From: Bradyrhizobium lablabi
GTDB taxonomy: Bacteria; Pseudomonadota; Alphaproteobacteria; Rhizobiales; Xanthobacteraceae
Direction of reading: 5' to 3'
NCBI RefSeq assembly: GCF_018131005.1
Contig: NZ_JAFCJK010000004.1
Span: forward strand, 372,001-436,000
Length of the DNA: 64,000 nt
Part shown: piece by piece, positions 9,115 through 17,470 of the stretch
Numbering within the stretch: position 1 is the first letter of the stretch
Layout: each line of letters begins with the position of its first letter
Notes under the pieces: model-generated
The model's database searches: none
The model's input: the letters and a program-made list of their open reading frames with translations, nothing else
Told to the model about the DNA's origin: nothing
Made by a program: the position numbers and the translations under genes

Positions 9115-10451
9115 GCGCACCCATCATCCTTGGGTTGATGTCGTTCTGCTTCCTGTTCTTCGGCTATCTCGGCGTGCCCGTGCCCTTCTCACTGATGGCC
9201 GGCGTCTTCATCGGCGCACTGCTTGCAGATGTGTCGCTAGCCGCGATCATCCAGAAGATCTTTGATGGCGTCGATTCCGAGGCGCTGCTGGCGATCCCGT
9301 TCTTCCTCCTGGTCGGCGAGCTCATGAGCTCGGCGAACGTCGTGGTCCGCATCGCCAATCTCTCAATATCGCTCGTTGGCCATATCAGGGGCGGGCTGTC
9401 GCAGGTCGTCGTGGTTTTCAGCATGTTCTTCTCGGAAATGTCGGGTTCGACCACTGCCGACGTCGCGGTGATGAGCCGGGCGCTCGGCGGACCGATGAAG
9501 CGGGAAGGCTATGAACCGGCCTTCATTGCAGCGATCATCGCCTCCGCCTCGACCATCGCCGCGCTGGTGCCGCCGAGCATCACGGCGGTCGTCTACGGGG
9601 CGGTCGGCAACGTCTCGATCGCCGGCCTGTTCATGGCGGGCGTGGTGCCCGGGTTGATGATCGGCTTTGGGCTGATGATCTTCTGCTACTTCTTCGGGCC
9701 CTCCGGCCTGCGCAAGCCGCGGGCGCCGCTTCGGCAGATCGCCTTCGCTGCGGGTGACGCGGCGTTGCCGCTGATGATCCCGGTGATCCTGCTCGGCGGC
9801 ATCCTCACCGGCTGGTTCACGCCGACGGAAGCCGGCGTGGTGGCGGTGGCCTGGATCATCATCGTCGTGATTCCTGCGCTGAATCGCGGGCACCTCAAGA
9901 AGATTCCGTACGACTTCTGCCTCGCCGGCCTGATCTTCTCGCTGCCGCTGATCACGATCGGCGCCGCCAATGCATTCGGCTGGATGCTGGCGTATCTGCG
10001 CGGCGCGATCTACATCGCCGACTGGATCACCTCGATCGCCGGCAACGATCCGCACCTCATCATGCTGTTGATGGTGCTGCTCTTCACCGTGGTCGGCGAC
10101 TTCATCGAGCCAGTGCCGACCATCATCATCTTCATGCCGCTGGTGAACGCGCTGACCCAGGCTGGCGACATCAACGGCGTCCATATGGGCGTGGTGCTGA
10201 TCGCAACCCTTGCCTTCGGCTTGATCACGCCGCCCTACGGGCTCGTGCTGCTGATGGCGTCGAAATTCGTCGGCATCAGTTTTGCGAAGGCGCTGCGCGC
10301 GGCGCTGCCGATCTATGTCGTGTTCCTGGTCACCATCACCTTCACGATCTATTTCCCGAAGGTCGTGCTGTGGCTGCCCAAGCAGGTGATCCCGGAATCG
10401 GTCGGCTGCTTCAAGGCGCCGGGCGGCACCGGTTACATCTGTCCGAATTAG
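9111..10451 (+). CDS. dctM: TRAP transporter large permease DctM
   Basis: 446 residues with about 12 hydrophobic segments, the sodium-driven translocation subunit of a TRAP transporter. Family motifs visible are GVPVPFSLMAG near the N-terminus, FFSEMSGSTTADVAVMSRALG, the SASTIAALVPPSI loop and a late ITPPYGLVLL segment. It begins at GTG overlapping the dctQ stop. It is about 20 residues longer than the usual 425 because of a C-terminal tail ending in a cysteine-containing segment. It is the last gene of the putative dehydratase-dctPQM unit; a palindromic repeat follows. Confidence 0.93.
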   Translation: MSAPIILGLMSFCFLFFGYLGVPVPFSLMAGVFIGALLADVSLAAIIQKIFDGVDSEALLAIPFFLLVGELMSSANVVVRIANLSISLVGHIRGGLSQVVVVFSMFFSEMSGSTTADVAVMSRALGGPMKREGYEPAFIAAIIASASTIAALVPPSITAVVYGAVGNVSIAGLFMAGVVPGLMIGFGLMIFCYFFGPSGLRKPRAPLRQIAFAAGDAALPLMIPVILLGGILTGWFTPTEAGVVAVAWIIIVVIPALNRGHLKKIPYDFCLAGLIFSLPLITIGAANAFGWMLAYLRGAIYIADWITSIAGNDPHLIMLLMVLLFTVVGDFIEPVPTIIIFMPLVNALTQAGDINGVHMGVVLIATLAFGLITPPYGLVLLMASKFVGISFAKALRAALPIYVVFLVTITFTIYFPKVVLWLPKQVIPESVGCFKAPGGTGYICPN

Positions 10452-10472
10452 AAGCATTATCGATTCTGATTG

Positions 10473-10522
10473 GACGCGTTTTCTTCACGCGAACCGGTAT
10501 CCACTTCGCTCGAAAACGCTAT
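10473..10522. repeat. 50 bp palindromic intergenic repeat, copy 1
   Basis: Starts GACGCGTTTTCTTCACGC and ends GAAAACGCTAT; the arms (GCGTTTTC / GAAAACGC) are inverted. A second copy at 35278-35328 shares the first 18 bases and the last 11. It sits between convergent dctM and the enoyl-CoA hydratase gene and may act as a transcription end for both. Confidence 0.8.
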
Positions 10523-10532
10523 CGGGCGCCGC

Positions 10533-11330
10533 CTATTTCGATTTGTTCGTAAACTTTTTCACCGCGACGCGGAACTCCTCGGTGTTCATGCAGCCGATGA
10601 TGGCGTCGCGTTCGGCGTCGAGCTGGGCTTCGATCGGCGTAGTCGGCGCCTGATGGATCAGCGCCTTGGTGGCCGCGAGTCCGCCCGGTGCGTTCTGCGC
10701 AAGCCGAAGCGCGAAGTCGCGGGTCGCCGCCTTCAGTTCGGCGGCGGGCACCACCTTGGCGACGAGACCCCATTGCTGGGCCTGTTGGGCGGTAAAGCTG
10801 TCCTCGGCGAGGAAGATCTGCAGTGCGCGGCGCGGACCGACGCTGGCGGCAAGGCCGACCGTGCCGCCGCCGTCGGGCGAGACGCCGATCTTGGCATAGG
10901 CCGGGGTGAAGCGGGCATCCTCCGCGGCGATGCAGAGATCGGCGACGAAGGCCAGCGACAGGCCAGCGCCGGCGGCCGAGCCGTGGACGCTCGCCAGCAC
11001 GAGCTTCGGCATCCGCCGCAGCGCGGCGATGAAGGCGTGATAGTGCTGCAGCATCTCGCCGACCACGGGTGCGATGTTGTTGGCTTCGGCGGCCGCGCCG
11101 ATCGTCTGCAGGTCGCCGCCGGCGCAGAACGCGCGGCCTTCACCCTCGATGACGAGCACGCGGATATCCTTGTTGGCTTCGACCTCCGCGCCGAGCTGTT
11201 CGAGCTTCTTTGCGATCGACAGGTCGATCGCATTGAAGGCGGCGGGCCGGTTCAGCGTCATGGTCGCGACGGGACCGTCGATCCGGAGCAGGGCGGGGTC
11301 ACCGGCAGGGGGGATGGCGGGTGCGGGCAT
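10533..11330 (-). CDS. Enoyl-CoA hydratase/isomerase family protein
   Basis: 265 residues of the crotonase fold. MTLNRPAAFNAID is the N-terminal signature, EGRAFCAGGDL is the first oxyanion-hole segment, and HGSAAGAGLSLAF is the second. An aspartate (VSPDGGG) replaces the second catalytic glutamate expected of classical hydratases, so isomerase or another crotonase activity is as likely as simple hydration. It works on an acyl-CoA in the cytoplasm. The gene stands alone on the minus strand, converging on dctM and divergent from the ferredoxin reductase across 259 bp. Confidence 0.87.
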   Translation of the reverse strand: MPAPAIPPAGDPALLRIDGPVATMTLNRPAAFNAIDLSIAKKLEQLGAEVEANKDIRVLVIEGEGRAFCAGGDLQTIGAAAEANNIAPVVGEMLQHYHAFIAALRRMPKLVLASVHGSAAGAGLSLAFVADLCIAAEDARFTPAYAKIGVSPDGGGTVGLAASVGPRRALQIFLAEDSFTAQQAQQWGLVAKVVPAAELKAATRDFALRLAQNAPGGLAATKALIHQAPTTPIEAQLDAERDAIIGCMNTEEFRVAVKKFTNKSK

Positions 11331-11589
11331 GCGAAAACCTCGGGCTGGATGCTTTCGGCATCTAAGGCACTGACGGAAGAGGTGGCAATCGAGCCTGCGA
11401 TGTCAAGCGCGGCGTTTGTCCTTCCCGATTTGAACGGGACCCCCTTGCCTTGGGCCGAGCCATGAGGCCAAATGGACACGCCTTCGGTACGCGGACACGA
11501 GCGCTGTGGGGACGGGGCAAGCAAGCTAACATCGGCGGAGAGGAAAACGGCATGGGTCACTCCTGCACGCTCGTATTTGGGTTGTTCCG
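11331..11589. other. Divergent intergenic region, enoyl-CoA hydratase / ferredoxin reductase
   Basis: 259 bp separating two divergent starts. It must contain both promoters, but I recognise no clear -35/-10 pair, operator palindrome or repeat. The reductase start has only a weak ribosome site. Confidence 0.4.
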
Positions 11590-12810
11590 ATGACAAAGAG
11601 CGCAGTCATCATCGTGGGCGCCGGGCATGCCGGCTTCCAACTCGCCGCGTCGTTGCGCCAAAACGGCTTCGCCGAGCGCATCGCGCTGATCAATGATGAA
11701 GGACATCTGCCCTATCAGCGGCCGCCTTTGTCGAAGGCCTATCTCAAGGGAACCGGCGGGCCCGACAGCCTGATGTTTCGTCCAAGCAAGTTCTATCAGG
11801 ACAACACGATCGAGCTCACTACCGATCGCGCCATCGCGATCGACCGCGTCGCGCGTAAGGTCGAACTCGCCTCCGGCGCCTTGCTCGACTACGGCCATCT
11901 GGTGTTCGCGACCGGTGCGCGGAACCGGCTGCTCGATATTCCCAACGCGGAGCTGGAATCGGTGCGCTACTTGCGCACACTCGACGAGAGCGAGGCGCTG
12001 CGGCAGGTGATCACTCCCGGCAAGCGCGTCGTCGTGATCGGCGCCGGTTTCATCGGGCTCGAATTCGCCGCCACTGCGCGCGCCAAGGGGCTCGAAGTCG
12101 ACGTCGTCGAACTCGCCACGCGCGTGATGGCGCGCGCCGTGACCGCGGAGATTTCCGAATTCTCGCAGTCCCGCCATACCGCGGCTGGAATCCGCATTCA
12201 CCTCGGCGTCCAGGTGACGGGTATCGAGGCTGACGGCGCAAAAGTCGTCGGCGTCAGCCTGAGCAACGGCACGCATATCCCGACCGATCTCGTCGTCGTC
12301 GGTGTCGGCGTGCTGCCGAACGTCGAACTCGCCGCCGGGGCCGGGCTGCCTGTCGCGTCCGGCATCATCGTTGACGAATATCTGGCAACCGCCGATCCCC
12401 ACGTCTCCGCGATCGGCGACTGCGCGCTCTATACCAGCAAGCGCTTCGGCGGATCGCTGCGGCTGGAATCGGTGCAGAACGCTACCGACCATGCGCGCTG
12501 CGTCGCATCGCGCCTGACCGGAAAGACCGAGGTCTATGATGGCATGCCGTGGTTCTGGAGCGACCAGGGTCCCGACAAGCTGCAGATGGCCGGACTCACC
12601 ACGGGCTACGACCGTGTCGTGGTGCGCGGCGACCGCGCACAGGGACAGTTCTCCGCCTTCTGCTACAAGGGCGACAGGCTGCTCGGCATCGAGTCCGTCA
12701 ATCGCGCCGGCGATCATATGTTCGGCCGCAGGCTGCTTGGCGCAGGGGGCTCGATCACGCCGGAGCAAGCGGCTGACCCGAGCTTCGATCTGAAGAGCGC
12801 GCTAAGGTAA
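11590..12810 (+). CDS. NAD(P)H-dependent FAD ferredoxin/rubredoxin reductase
   Basis: 406 residues of the oxygenase-coupled reductase family (rhodocoxin or putidaredoxin reductase type). It shows the N-terminal FAD loop VGAGHAGFQLA, the second Rossmann loop VVIGAGFIGLEFA for NAD(P)H, and the distal FAD motif SAIGDCAL, followed by a C-terminal reductase domain with the WSDQG segment. These enzymes pass electrons from NAD(P)H to a small ferredoxin that feeds a P450 or Rieske oxygenase. No ferredoxin gene lies next to it. The nearest possible client is the single-domain P450 at 27451-28674, far away, so a functional link is only a guess. Confidence 0.9.
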   Translation: MTKSAVIIVGAGHAGFQLAASLRQNGFAERIALINDEGHLPYQRPPLSKAYLKGTGGPDSLMFRPSKFYQDNTIELTTDRAIAIDRVARKVELASGALLDYGHLVFATGARNRLLDIPNAELESVRYLRTLDESEALRQVITPGKRVVVIGAGFIGLEFAATARAKGLEVDVVELATRVMARAVTAEISEFSQSRHTAAGIRIHLGVQVTGIEADGAKVVGVSLSNGTHIPTDLVVVGVGVLPNVELAAGAGLPVASGIIVDEYLATADPHVSAIGDCALYTSKRFGGSLRLESVQNATDHARCVASRLTGKTEVYDGMPWFWSDQGPDKLQMAGLTTGYDRVVVRGDRAQGQFSAFCYKGDRLLGIESVNRAGDHMFGRRLLGAGGSITPEQAADPSFDLKSALR

Positions 12811-12816
12811 ATTTGG

Positions 12817-12845
12817 AGGGTGGGCAACACCGTGGCGCCCACCCT
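12817..12845. terminator. Hairpin between convergent reductase and ribokinase genes
   Basis: AGGGTGGGC (12817-12825) and GCCCACCCT (12837-12845) form a 9 bp stem with an 11-base loop, just after the reductase stop and overlapping the stop codon of the convergent kinase. GGGTGGGC...GCCCACCCTACG is a common intergenic element in this group. It probably ends both transcripts, although no T-run follows. Confidence 0.55.
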
Positions 12846-13752
12846 ACGCGACGAGCACATCCTCCACATCCTTCGCCGTCGGCATCGACGGTGCGGCGCC
12901 CATCCGCTGCACGCAAATCGAGGCGGCCGCGTTGGCGTAGGCGAGCGCATCGCGCAGCGGTTTTCCGCCGGCGAGCTGCGAGGCGAGCGCGCCAACGAAG
13001 CAATCGCCGGCGCCGGTCGTGTCGATCGCTTTCACCTCGCGGCCGGGTACGAGCAGCGGTCGCCGCTCGACGAGTGCCAGCACGCCGCGCTTGCCGAGCG
13101 TGACGCAGACGATCTTGTCCCGCGTGAAGGCGCGCGCCGCTTCCGCAAAGCGCGCGGGTTCGTCGCTGTCGGAGAGCTCCGTTCCGGTGAGAAAACCGAG
13201 CTCGGTCTCGTTGAGGATCAGGATATCGACGAGATCAAGCAACTCTGCATCGGCTTGCTTCGCCGGCGCCGAATTGAGAATCGTGGTGACGCCGGCCGCG
13301 CGAGCACGCTTGAAGAAGGCTGCGATCGTCGGTAGCGGGATTTCGAACTGGCTGACCGCGACATCGCCCTTGGCAAATACGGCCGCTGCCACATCATCCG
13401 CACTGACCAGCGCGTTGGCGCCGGGCACGACCACGATGGTGTTGTCGGCATCGGCGATGGTGATGATCGCGGTACCGGAATGCGTTCCGGGGGTGTCCTT
13501 GACCAAGGCAAGATCGACGCCTTGGGCGGTGAGGAACGTCCTCAACTCTTGTCCGAATGCATCTGTGCCGAGCCGGCCGATCAGCGTGGTCGGTACCCCG
13601 AGCTTGGCTGTCGCCACCGCCTGGTTGGCGCCCTTGCCGCCGGGGAAATAGAGCACGGCGTCGCCGGCAACGGTCTCGCCGATCCGCGGATGACGCTCGG
13701 CCGTCGCAACCACGTCCATGTTGATGCTGCCAGCGACGAAAACGTGCCCCAT
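12844..13752 (-). CDS. rbsK: Ribokinase-type PfkB carbohydrate kinase
   Basis: 302 residues. GSINMD near the N-terminus, the FPGGKGANQAVA substrate motif and the late DTTGAGDCFVGALA motif with the catalytic aspartate mark the ribokinase branch of the PfkB family, which phosphorylates ribose or a similar sugar at the 5-position. ILNETE in mid-protein is also typical. The ATG at 13752 precedes GHVFVAGSINMD at the expected distance; the frame remains open upstream into the preceding kinase gene, but that part is out of its coding frame. It follows the other PfkB gene by 79 bp with a REP-like palindrome between. No ribose transporter is adjacent, so the substrate is uncertain. Confidence 0.85.
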   Translation of the reverse strand: MGHVFVAGSINMDVVATAERHPRIGETVAGDAVLYFPGGKGANQAVATAKLGVPTTLIGRLGTDAFGQELRTFLTAQGVDLALVKDTPGTHSGTAIITIADADNTIVVVPGANALVSADDVAAAVFAKGDVAVSQFEIPLPTIAAFFKRARAAGVTTILNSAPAKQADAELLDLVDILILNETELGFLTGTELSDSDEPARFAEAARAFTRDKIVCVTLGKRGVLALVERRPLLVPGREVKAIDTTGAGDCFVGALASQLAGGKPLRDALAYANAAASICVQRMGAAPSMPTAKDVEDVLVA

Positions 13753-13775
13753 CCCTGTTTTCCCCCTGTTTTGTC

Positions 13776-13825
13776 GAGCACGATCCCTCTCGGAAAACCG
13801 GCCTCCATTTTTCCGGATCACGCTC
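13776..13825. repeat. REP-like palindrome between two sugar kinase genes
   Basis: GAGCACGATCC (13776-13786) and GGATCACGCTC (13815-13825) are inverted with two mismatches, enclosing CTCGGAAAACCGG and TTTTTCC. This is a recurrent rhizobial intergenic palindrome. It lies inside a probable two-gene transcript and could change the ratio of the two kinases. Confidence 0.6.
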
Positions 13826-13831
13826 TTCCGG

Positions 13832-14725
13832 TCAGGCCTTGACCTGAAACTCTTTGCTGATCGCCTCGATATTGGCGAGCGTCGGCAGGCCTGCCTCGTT
13901 GCCGAGCTTCTGGATCTTATAGGTCGAGGCCGCGCGCGCGAACTCAAAATGCTCGTGCCAGCCTTTGGCGGGGTTGGCGAGATACGAATAGACGTATGCG
14001 CCGTGGAAAACGTCGCCGGCGCCGTTGGTGTCGATGACGCGCTCTCGCGAAATCGGCAGCGCCGGCAGGGTGCGCACTGCGCCCGCCTCGTCATACCAGA
14101 GCAGGCCGCGCTCACCCATGGTGACACCGCCGACCCGGCAGCCACGGCTCCTGAGATAGTCGAGCATGCCTTCCGGCGTCTTGTCCATCTGCTCGCAGAG
14201 ACGCTCGGCGACAATCGCGACATCGATGAATTCGAGCAACTCATGGGTGTTGGTGCGCAGGCCGCCGCCGTCGAGCGAGGTCAGGATGCCGTCCTCGCGA
14301 CAGAGTTTTGCGTAGTGGATCGCCGCATCCGGCTGGTGGCCGTCGACATGCAGCGCGCGGCAGCCCTTCAGGTTGAGCAGCGGAAAGGGATGGATGTGCT
14401 GGTCGTCGCGGCAGCGTACGATCGCGCGCTTGCCGTCATTGGGCATGATGAAGGAGAGCGAGGAGGAGTTAACCTTGCGCGGATGGACCGAGATTGCGTA
14501 CTTCGCGGCCATGTCCCAGAACATCCGGCCGAGCCAGTCGTTGGCCATGGTGGCGACCAGGTCTGGCACGATGCCGAGCTTGGCGCAGCAAAAGGCCGCC
14601 GTCACGGCGTTGCCGCCGAACGAGACCGCATAGGCGTCGGCGACGTGTTTCTCGTCGCCGGTCGGCATGCGGTCAGTGAGGAAGGTGACGTCGATATAGG
14701 TCTGTCCGATGAAGAGAGCCTGCAT
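13832..14725 (-). CDS. PfkB-family sugar kinase
   Basis: 297 residues of the PfkB fold, distinct from the adjacent ribokinase. It has an N-terminal DRMPTGDEKHV segment, VSFGGNAVTAA in place of the usual GG-N motif, and the C-terminal DTNGAGDVFHGAY with the catalytic aspartate. The phosphoryl acceptor cannot be told from sequence; carbohydrates or nucleosides are possible. It is the first gene of a probable two-kinase unit on the minus strand, divergent from the VOC gene across 223 bp. Confidence 0.85.
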   Translation of the reverse strand: MQALFIGQTYIDVTFLTDRMPTGDEKHVADAYAVSFGGNAVTAAFCCAKLGIVPDLVATMANDWLGRMFWDMAAKYAISVHPRKVNSSSLSFIMPNDGKRAIVRCRDDQHIHPFPLLNLKGCRALHVDGHQPDAAIHYAKLCREDGILTSLDGGGLRTNTHELLEFIDVAIVAERLCEQMDKTPEGMLDYLRSRGCRVGGVTMGERGLLWYDEAGAVRTLPALPISRERVIDTNGAGDVFHGAYVYSYLANPAKGWHEHFEFARAASTYKIQKLGNEAGLPTLANIEAISKEFQVKA

Positions 14726-14948
14726 TCGCTTTCCGTCGTGGGTTGGGGTGGTCCCGGCCGGCGATCCAGACTAGCACTGCCGATCTGCCGAGTTCGCTGA
14801 AATTATTCGCAACCCTGCGTGGTTTGCCGTTAGAGATGAAGGGACCGAAGGGGCCGAAGATCGTTCCGCAATAACGACCAGCGGCTGTTCGCGGTTCCCC
14901 GGCGGCCCGGACGGAAAAGACAACATGCGCAGATTCAAGGAGGTGACC
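14726..14948. other. Divergent intergenic region, sugar kinase / VOC protein
   Basis: 223 bp that must hold both promoters. The only clear element is the strong ribosome site AAGGAGGT just before the VOC start at 14949. I see no convincing operator or repeat. Confidence 0.4.
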
Positions 14949-15797
14949 ATGATTACCGGTCTTGATCACATCGTCGTCCTGACCGGCGACATCGCAGCCG
15001 GCGCGGCCGCCTATGAGACACTGTTTGCGCGGGCGCCCGCCTGGCGCAACAGTGGCGATGGCGCGGAGCGGGTGCTGTTCACCCTCGACAACACCACGCT
15101 GGAATTGATGGCCCCGCGTGGGGACGATGCGGCTGCGCAACGCATCCGCGGCGCGCTGGCGACGCAGGGCGAGGGGCTCGCGAGCCTCTGCTTCCGCACC
15201 CATGACATCGCGAAAATGCACCGCCGGCTCGATCGGCTGACTCTGAATCCCGAGCCTGTGGTGGAGGTCGAGAGTCGTGACGACATGAGCGGCGCGACGC
15301 TGTCGTGGAAGCGAACGCGCACTGCGACCGATGCAACGCGCGGCGTACGCATGTTCTTTCTCGAGCGGGAGAAGGAGCGGCCCTTGTCGGTGCGCACCAC
15401 GACGGCTTCGATCACCGCGATGGACCATGTGGTCGTCTCAACTGCCGACCCCGAGCGCGCCGCAGCGCTCTACGGCGCGCGGCTCGCGCTCGACATGGCG
15501 CTCGACCGCTCGCATCCGGATTGGGGCCGGCTGATGTTCTTCCGCTGCGGCGATCTGATCGTCGAGGTCACCCACAAGCCGGGCGACGCGGAAGCGGACG
15601 CGCCGGACCGGCTGCGCGGCGTATGCTGGCGCGTCGCCGACATCGACGCCACTTGGGCGCGGCTGGCTGCCGCCGGCGTCGACGTCTCCGAGGTGCGCAC
15701 CGGCCGCAAACCCGGCACCCGCGTGATGACGGTCCGCACCGGCACTTGCGGCGTCCCGACGCTGCTGGTGCAGCCATCGCAAGCGAAGGGGATGTGA
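14949..15797 (+). CDS. VOC-superfamily (glyoxalase-like) protein
   Basis: 282 residues, two tandem vicinal-oxygen-chelate halves (about 1-130 and 140-280). Each starts with a metal-ligand-type histidine segment: GLDHIVVLTGD in the first, MDHVVVSTADPERA in the second. AAGGAGGTGACC immediately precedes the ATG at 14949, so this start is preferred to the ATG at 14925. Family members include dioxygenases, glyoxalases and resistance proteins; none can be selected here. It is a single gene with no obvious partner, divergent from the sugar kinase. Confidence 0.82.
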   Translation: MITGLDHIVVLTGDIAAGAAAYETLFARAPAWRNSGDGAERVLFTLDNTTLELMAPRGDDAAAQRIRGALATQGEGLASLCFRTHDIAKMHRRLDRLTLNPEPVVEVESRDDMSGATLSWKRTRTATDATRGVRMFFLEREKERPLSVRTTTASITAMDHVVVSTADPERAAALYGARLALDMALDRSHPDWGRLMFFRCGDLIVEVTHKPGDAEADAPDRLRGVCWRVADIDATWARLAAAGVDVSEVRTGRKPGTRVMTVRTGTCGVPTLLVQPSQAKGM

Positions 15798-15949
15798 GGT
15801 AGCTTCGCGCTCTCTGCTCCTCGAAGGAGAGATTCGCTCGTCTCGCCCCTTCGGGGAGGATAAAACGGGTGAAGGGTGCATTCGCGATTCAATTCAAACA
15901 CCAACGAAGATGTGACTAGGCATTCTCGCGACATCATTTGTCCGAGCTT

Positions 15950-16420
15950 TGCATCATCGTTGTCCCTCCTTGAAGAGTGAGGGCGCAGGGAAAGCCGGGT
16001 GCCGATCGCACCCATGGGTCCCGTGCAACAAAAAGCACGGGGGTAGGACCACAGGTGTAACCGGAAACGACCCGGCTTTCCCTGCGCGATGGTTTTACGG
16101 CTTACTTCGTGCTCTCCTCGGCGAGACCGGGCTTGGTTGTCACCGTCGCTGCGAAAGAACGAATCCCAAGCAACTTAACGCCAGCCATTGGGGCGTCAGG
16201 ACCACACGACTTCGCCGTCCGCCTTGGCACGTTCGCCTCGTGTGCCGCAGCGTCCACCGCATCTCAACCCAACACCCGTGACGATGGCGAAGCGCCCCTC
16301 AATCGGGTGAGACGGGCGGATTAAACCGCTGATTTGGGCGAATCCGGAAGCGGAATATTTCTCGTGCGACGGCTTGCCTTGTCGGGCAAATCAGTGATCG
16401 TGCATGTCCTCACTTGATGC
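15950..16420. repeat. Dispersed non-coding repeat with a long nested stem-loop
   Basis: About 470 bp with no credible gene. GCGCAGGGAAAGCCGGGT (15983-16000) pairs perfectly with ACCCGGCTTTCCCTGCGC (16070-16087). Inside the 69-base loop, CCCGTGC (16020-16026) pairs with GCACGGG (16035-16041) around an A-rich 8-base loop. From memory, conceptual translations starting like the one here (GAGKAGC...) recur as spurious small proteins in many Bradyrhizobium genomes, which marks the stretch as a high-copy element. The open frame 15949-16281 is arginine- and cysteine-rich and looks non-genic. Ends are approximate. Confidence 0.65.
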
Positions 16421-16482
16421 AGTGCCTCCTGGCGCGAATTCGGAATGACGCGCGGACGGCAACACCGCGCAAACTGTCACGA

Positions 16483-16504
16483 CAACATTCGTTCTCAAAC
16501 GTTG
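16483..16504. promoter_or_regulatory. Imperfect palindrome upstream of tetR, candidate operator
   Basis: CAACATT (16483-16489) and AACGTTG (16498-16504) match as inverted arms at six of seven positions with an 8-base spacer. Its place 47 bp before the TTG start suggests autoregulation by the TetR protein. Confidence 0.35.
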
Positions 16505-16550
16505 CGTGTCGTGCTACGGTTGTCGATCAGGCATCACTGAGCGATCGATC

Positions 16551-17258
16551 TTGGCCAAGGCAAAACGAATTCTGAAATGGCAGCGCGACCCCGAGGGGAT
16601 GCGGCAGCGCATCCTCGATGCGGCAAAGCAGGAATTTTCCGCACACGGGCTCGCGGGCGCGCGCGTCGACCGTATCGCGGCCAAGGCCGGCGCCAACAAG
16701 CGCATGCTCTATTATCATGTCGGCAACAAGGAGGATCTCTATCTCGAGGTGCTGGAGGGCGCCTATGAGAAAATCCGAGCCGAGGAGCGTACGCTCGCTC
16801 TCGAACATCTCGATCCGCCCGAGGCGATCGCCTGCCTGATCGATTTCACCTGGAACTACTTCCTGCGCAACCCCGAGTTCCTGGCGCTGCTCAACACGGA
16901 AAACCTCGCTAAAGCAAAACACCTGAAGCGCTCGACCAAGGTCAAGTCGATGCACTCGCCCTTTGTCGAGATGATCCGCACCGTGGTGACGCGCGGTGTC
17001 GCGAGGGGCGACTTCCGCGTCGCGGTCGATCCGGTGCAGCTCTACATTTCGATCGCCGCACTCGCATTCTTCTATCTCTCCAACAGCGCCACGCTGAGCG
17101 TGATCTTCGGCCGCGACCTTCTGAAGAAGGACGCGCGCGACGAGCGCCTTGCGCACATGATCGCACTGGTGCTGGCCGCGCTGACCGGCGAATCCACAGC
17201 CGTGTTCGGCAGGGCGAAGGCGCCCGCACGGCAGTCGGCGGAACAGCCGGTGGTGTGA
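16551..17258 (+). CDS. TetR/AcrR-family transcriptional regulator
   Basis: 235 residues from TTG at 16551. The helix-turn-helix covers about residues 12-60, with ILDAAKQEFSAHGLAGARVDRIAAKAG followed by the YYHVGNKEDLY recognition region. The C-terminal domain is helical and would bind a small ligand. The frame is open back to GTG at 16506, but the predicted operator lies at 16483-16504, directly against that codon, and family N-termini normally begin a few residues before KRILKWQ, so the TTG is preferred. It precedes the ABC importer and DUF993-type pathway genes by 212 bp on the same strand and is their likely repressor (inference). Confidence 0.87.
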   Translation: MAKAKRILKWQRDPEGMRQRILDAAKQEFSAHGLAGARVDRIAAKAGANKRMLYYHVGNKEDLYLEVLEGAYEKIRAEERTLALEHLDPPEAIACLIDFTWNYFLRNPEFLALLNTENLAKAKHLKRSTKVKSMHSPFVEMIRTVVTRGVARGDFRVAVDPVQLYISIAALAFFYLSNSATLSVIFGRDLLKKDARDERLAHMIALVLAALTGESTAVFGRAKAPARQSAEQPVV

Positions 17259-17470
17259 GTTCCGGCCTGCCGCGAGCATCATTGCAAGGAGTGGCGCGGC
17301 GAAGCCACCGCGTAACCCTGCATAAAGTCTGCGGGGACAGTCGGCGGTAATTTTCATTCTGCGAAACTGCGAATTCGCGACGCGCATTTGCCGCAAGGGA
17401 GGGGCTGGACAGTATTTATCCAACGGGTTAATTTTCGCGCCGAATAGAGCAAGGTGCAAGGGAGTGGAGC
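17259..17470. other. Intergenic region before the ABC importer operon
   Basis: 212 bp that probably carries the promoter of the ABC importer and pathway genes. GGAGTGGAGC is the ribosome site of the permease. No clear palindromic operator was found. Confidence 0.35.

Larger units (their letters stand above)
15798..16505. other. 708 bp gene-free interval before tetR
   Basis: It contains the dispersed repeat described separately (about 15950-16420) and, at its right end, the candidate tetR operator at 16483-16504. The first 150 bp after the VOC stop are CT-rich without a convincing terminator or gene. Confidence 0.5.

Noticed and set aside
15949-16281. 110-codon open frame in the dispersed repeat
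   Set aside because: Arginine- and cysteine-rich, no ribosome site, and it covers the inverted repeat; the DNA structure explains the sequence better than a protein.
17408-17424. Weak similarity between the reverse complement of TATTTATCCAAC near 17412 and TTGGATAAGACTGT near 19578 as a shared operator
   Set aside because: The match needs a gap, neither copy is palindromic, and the second lies inside an operon just before the ATPase start.
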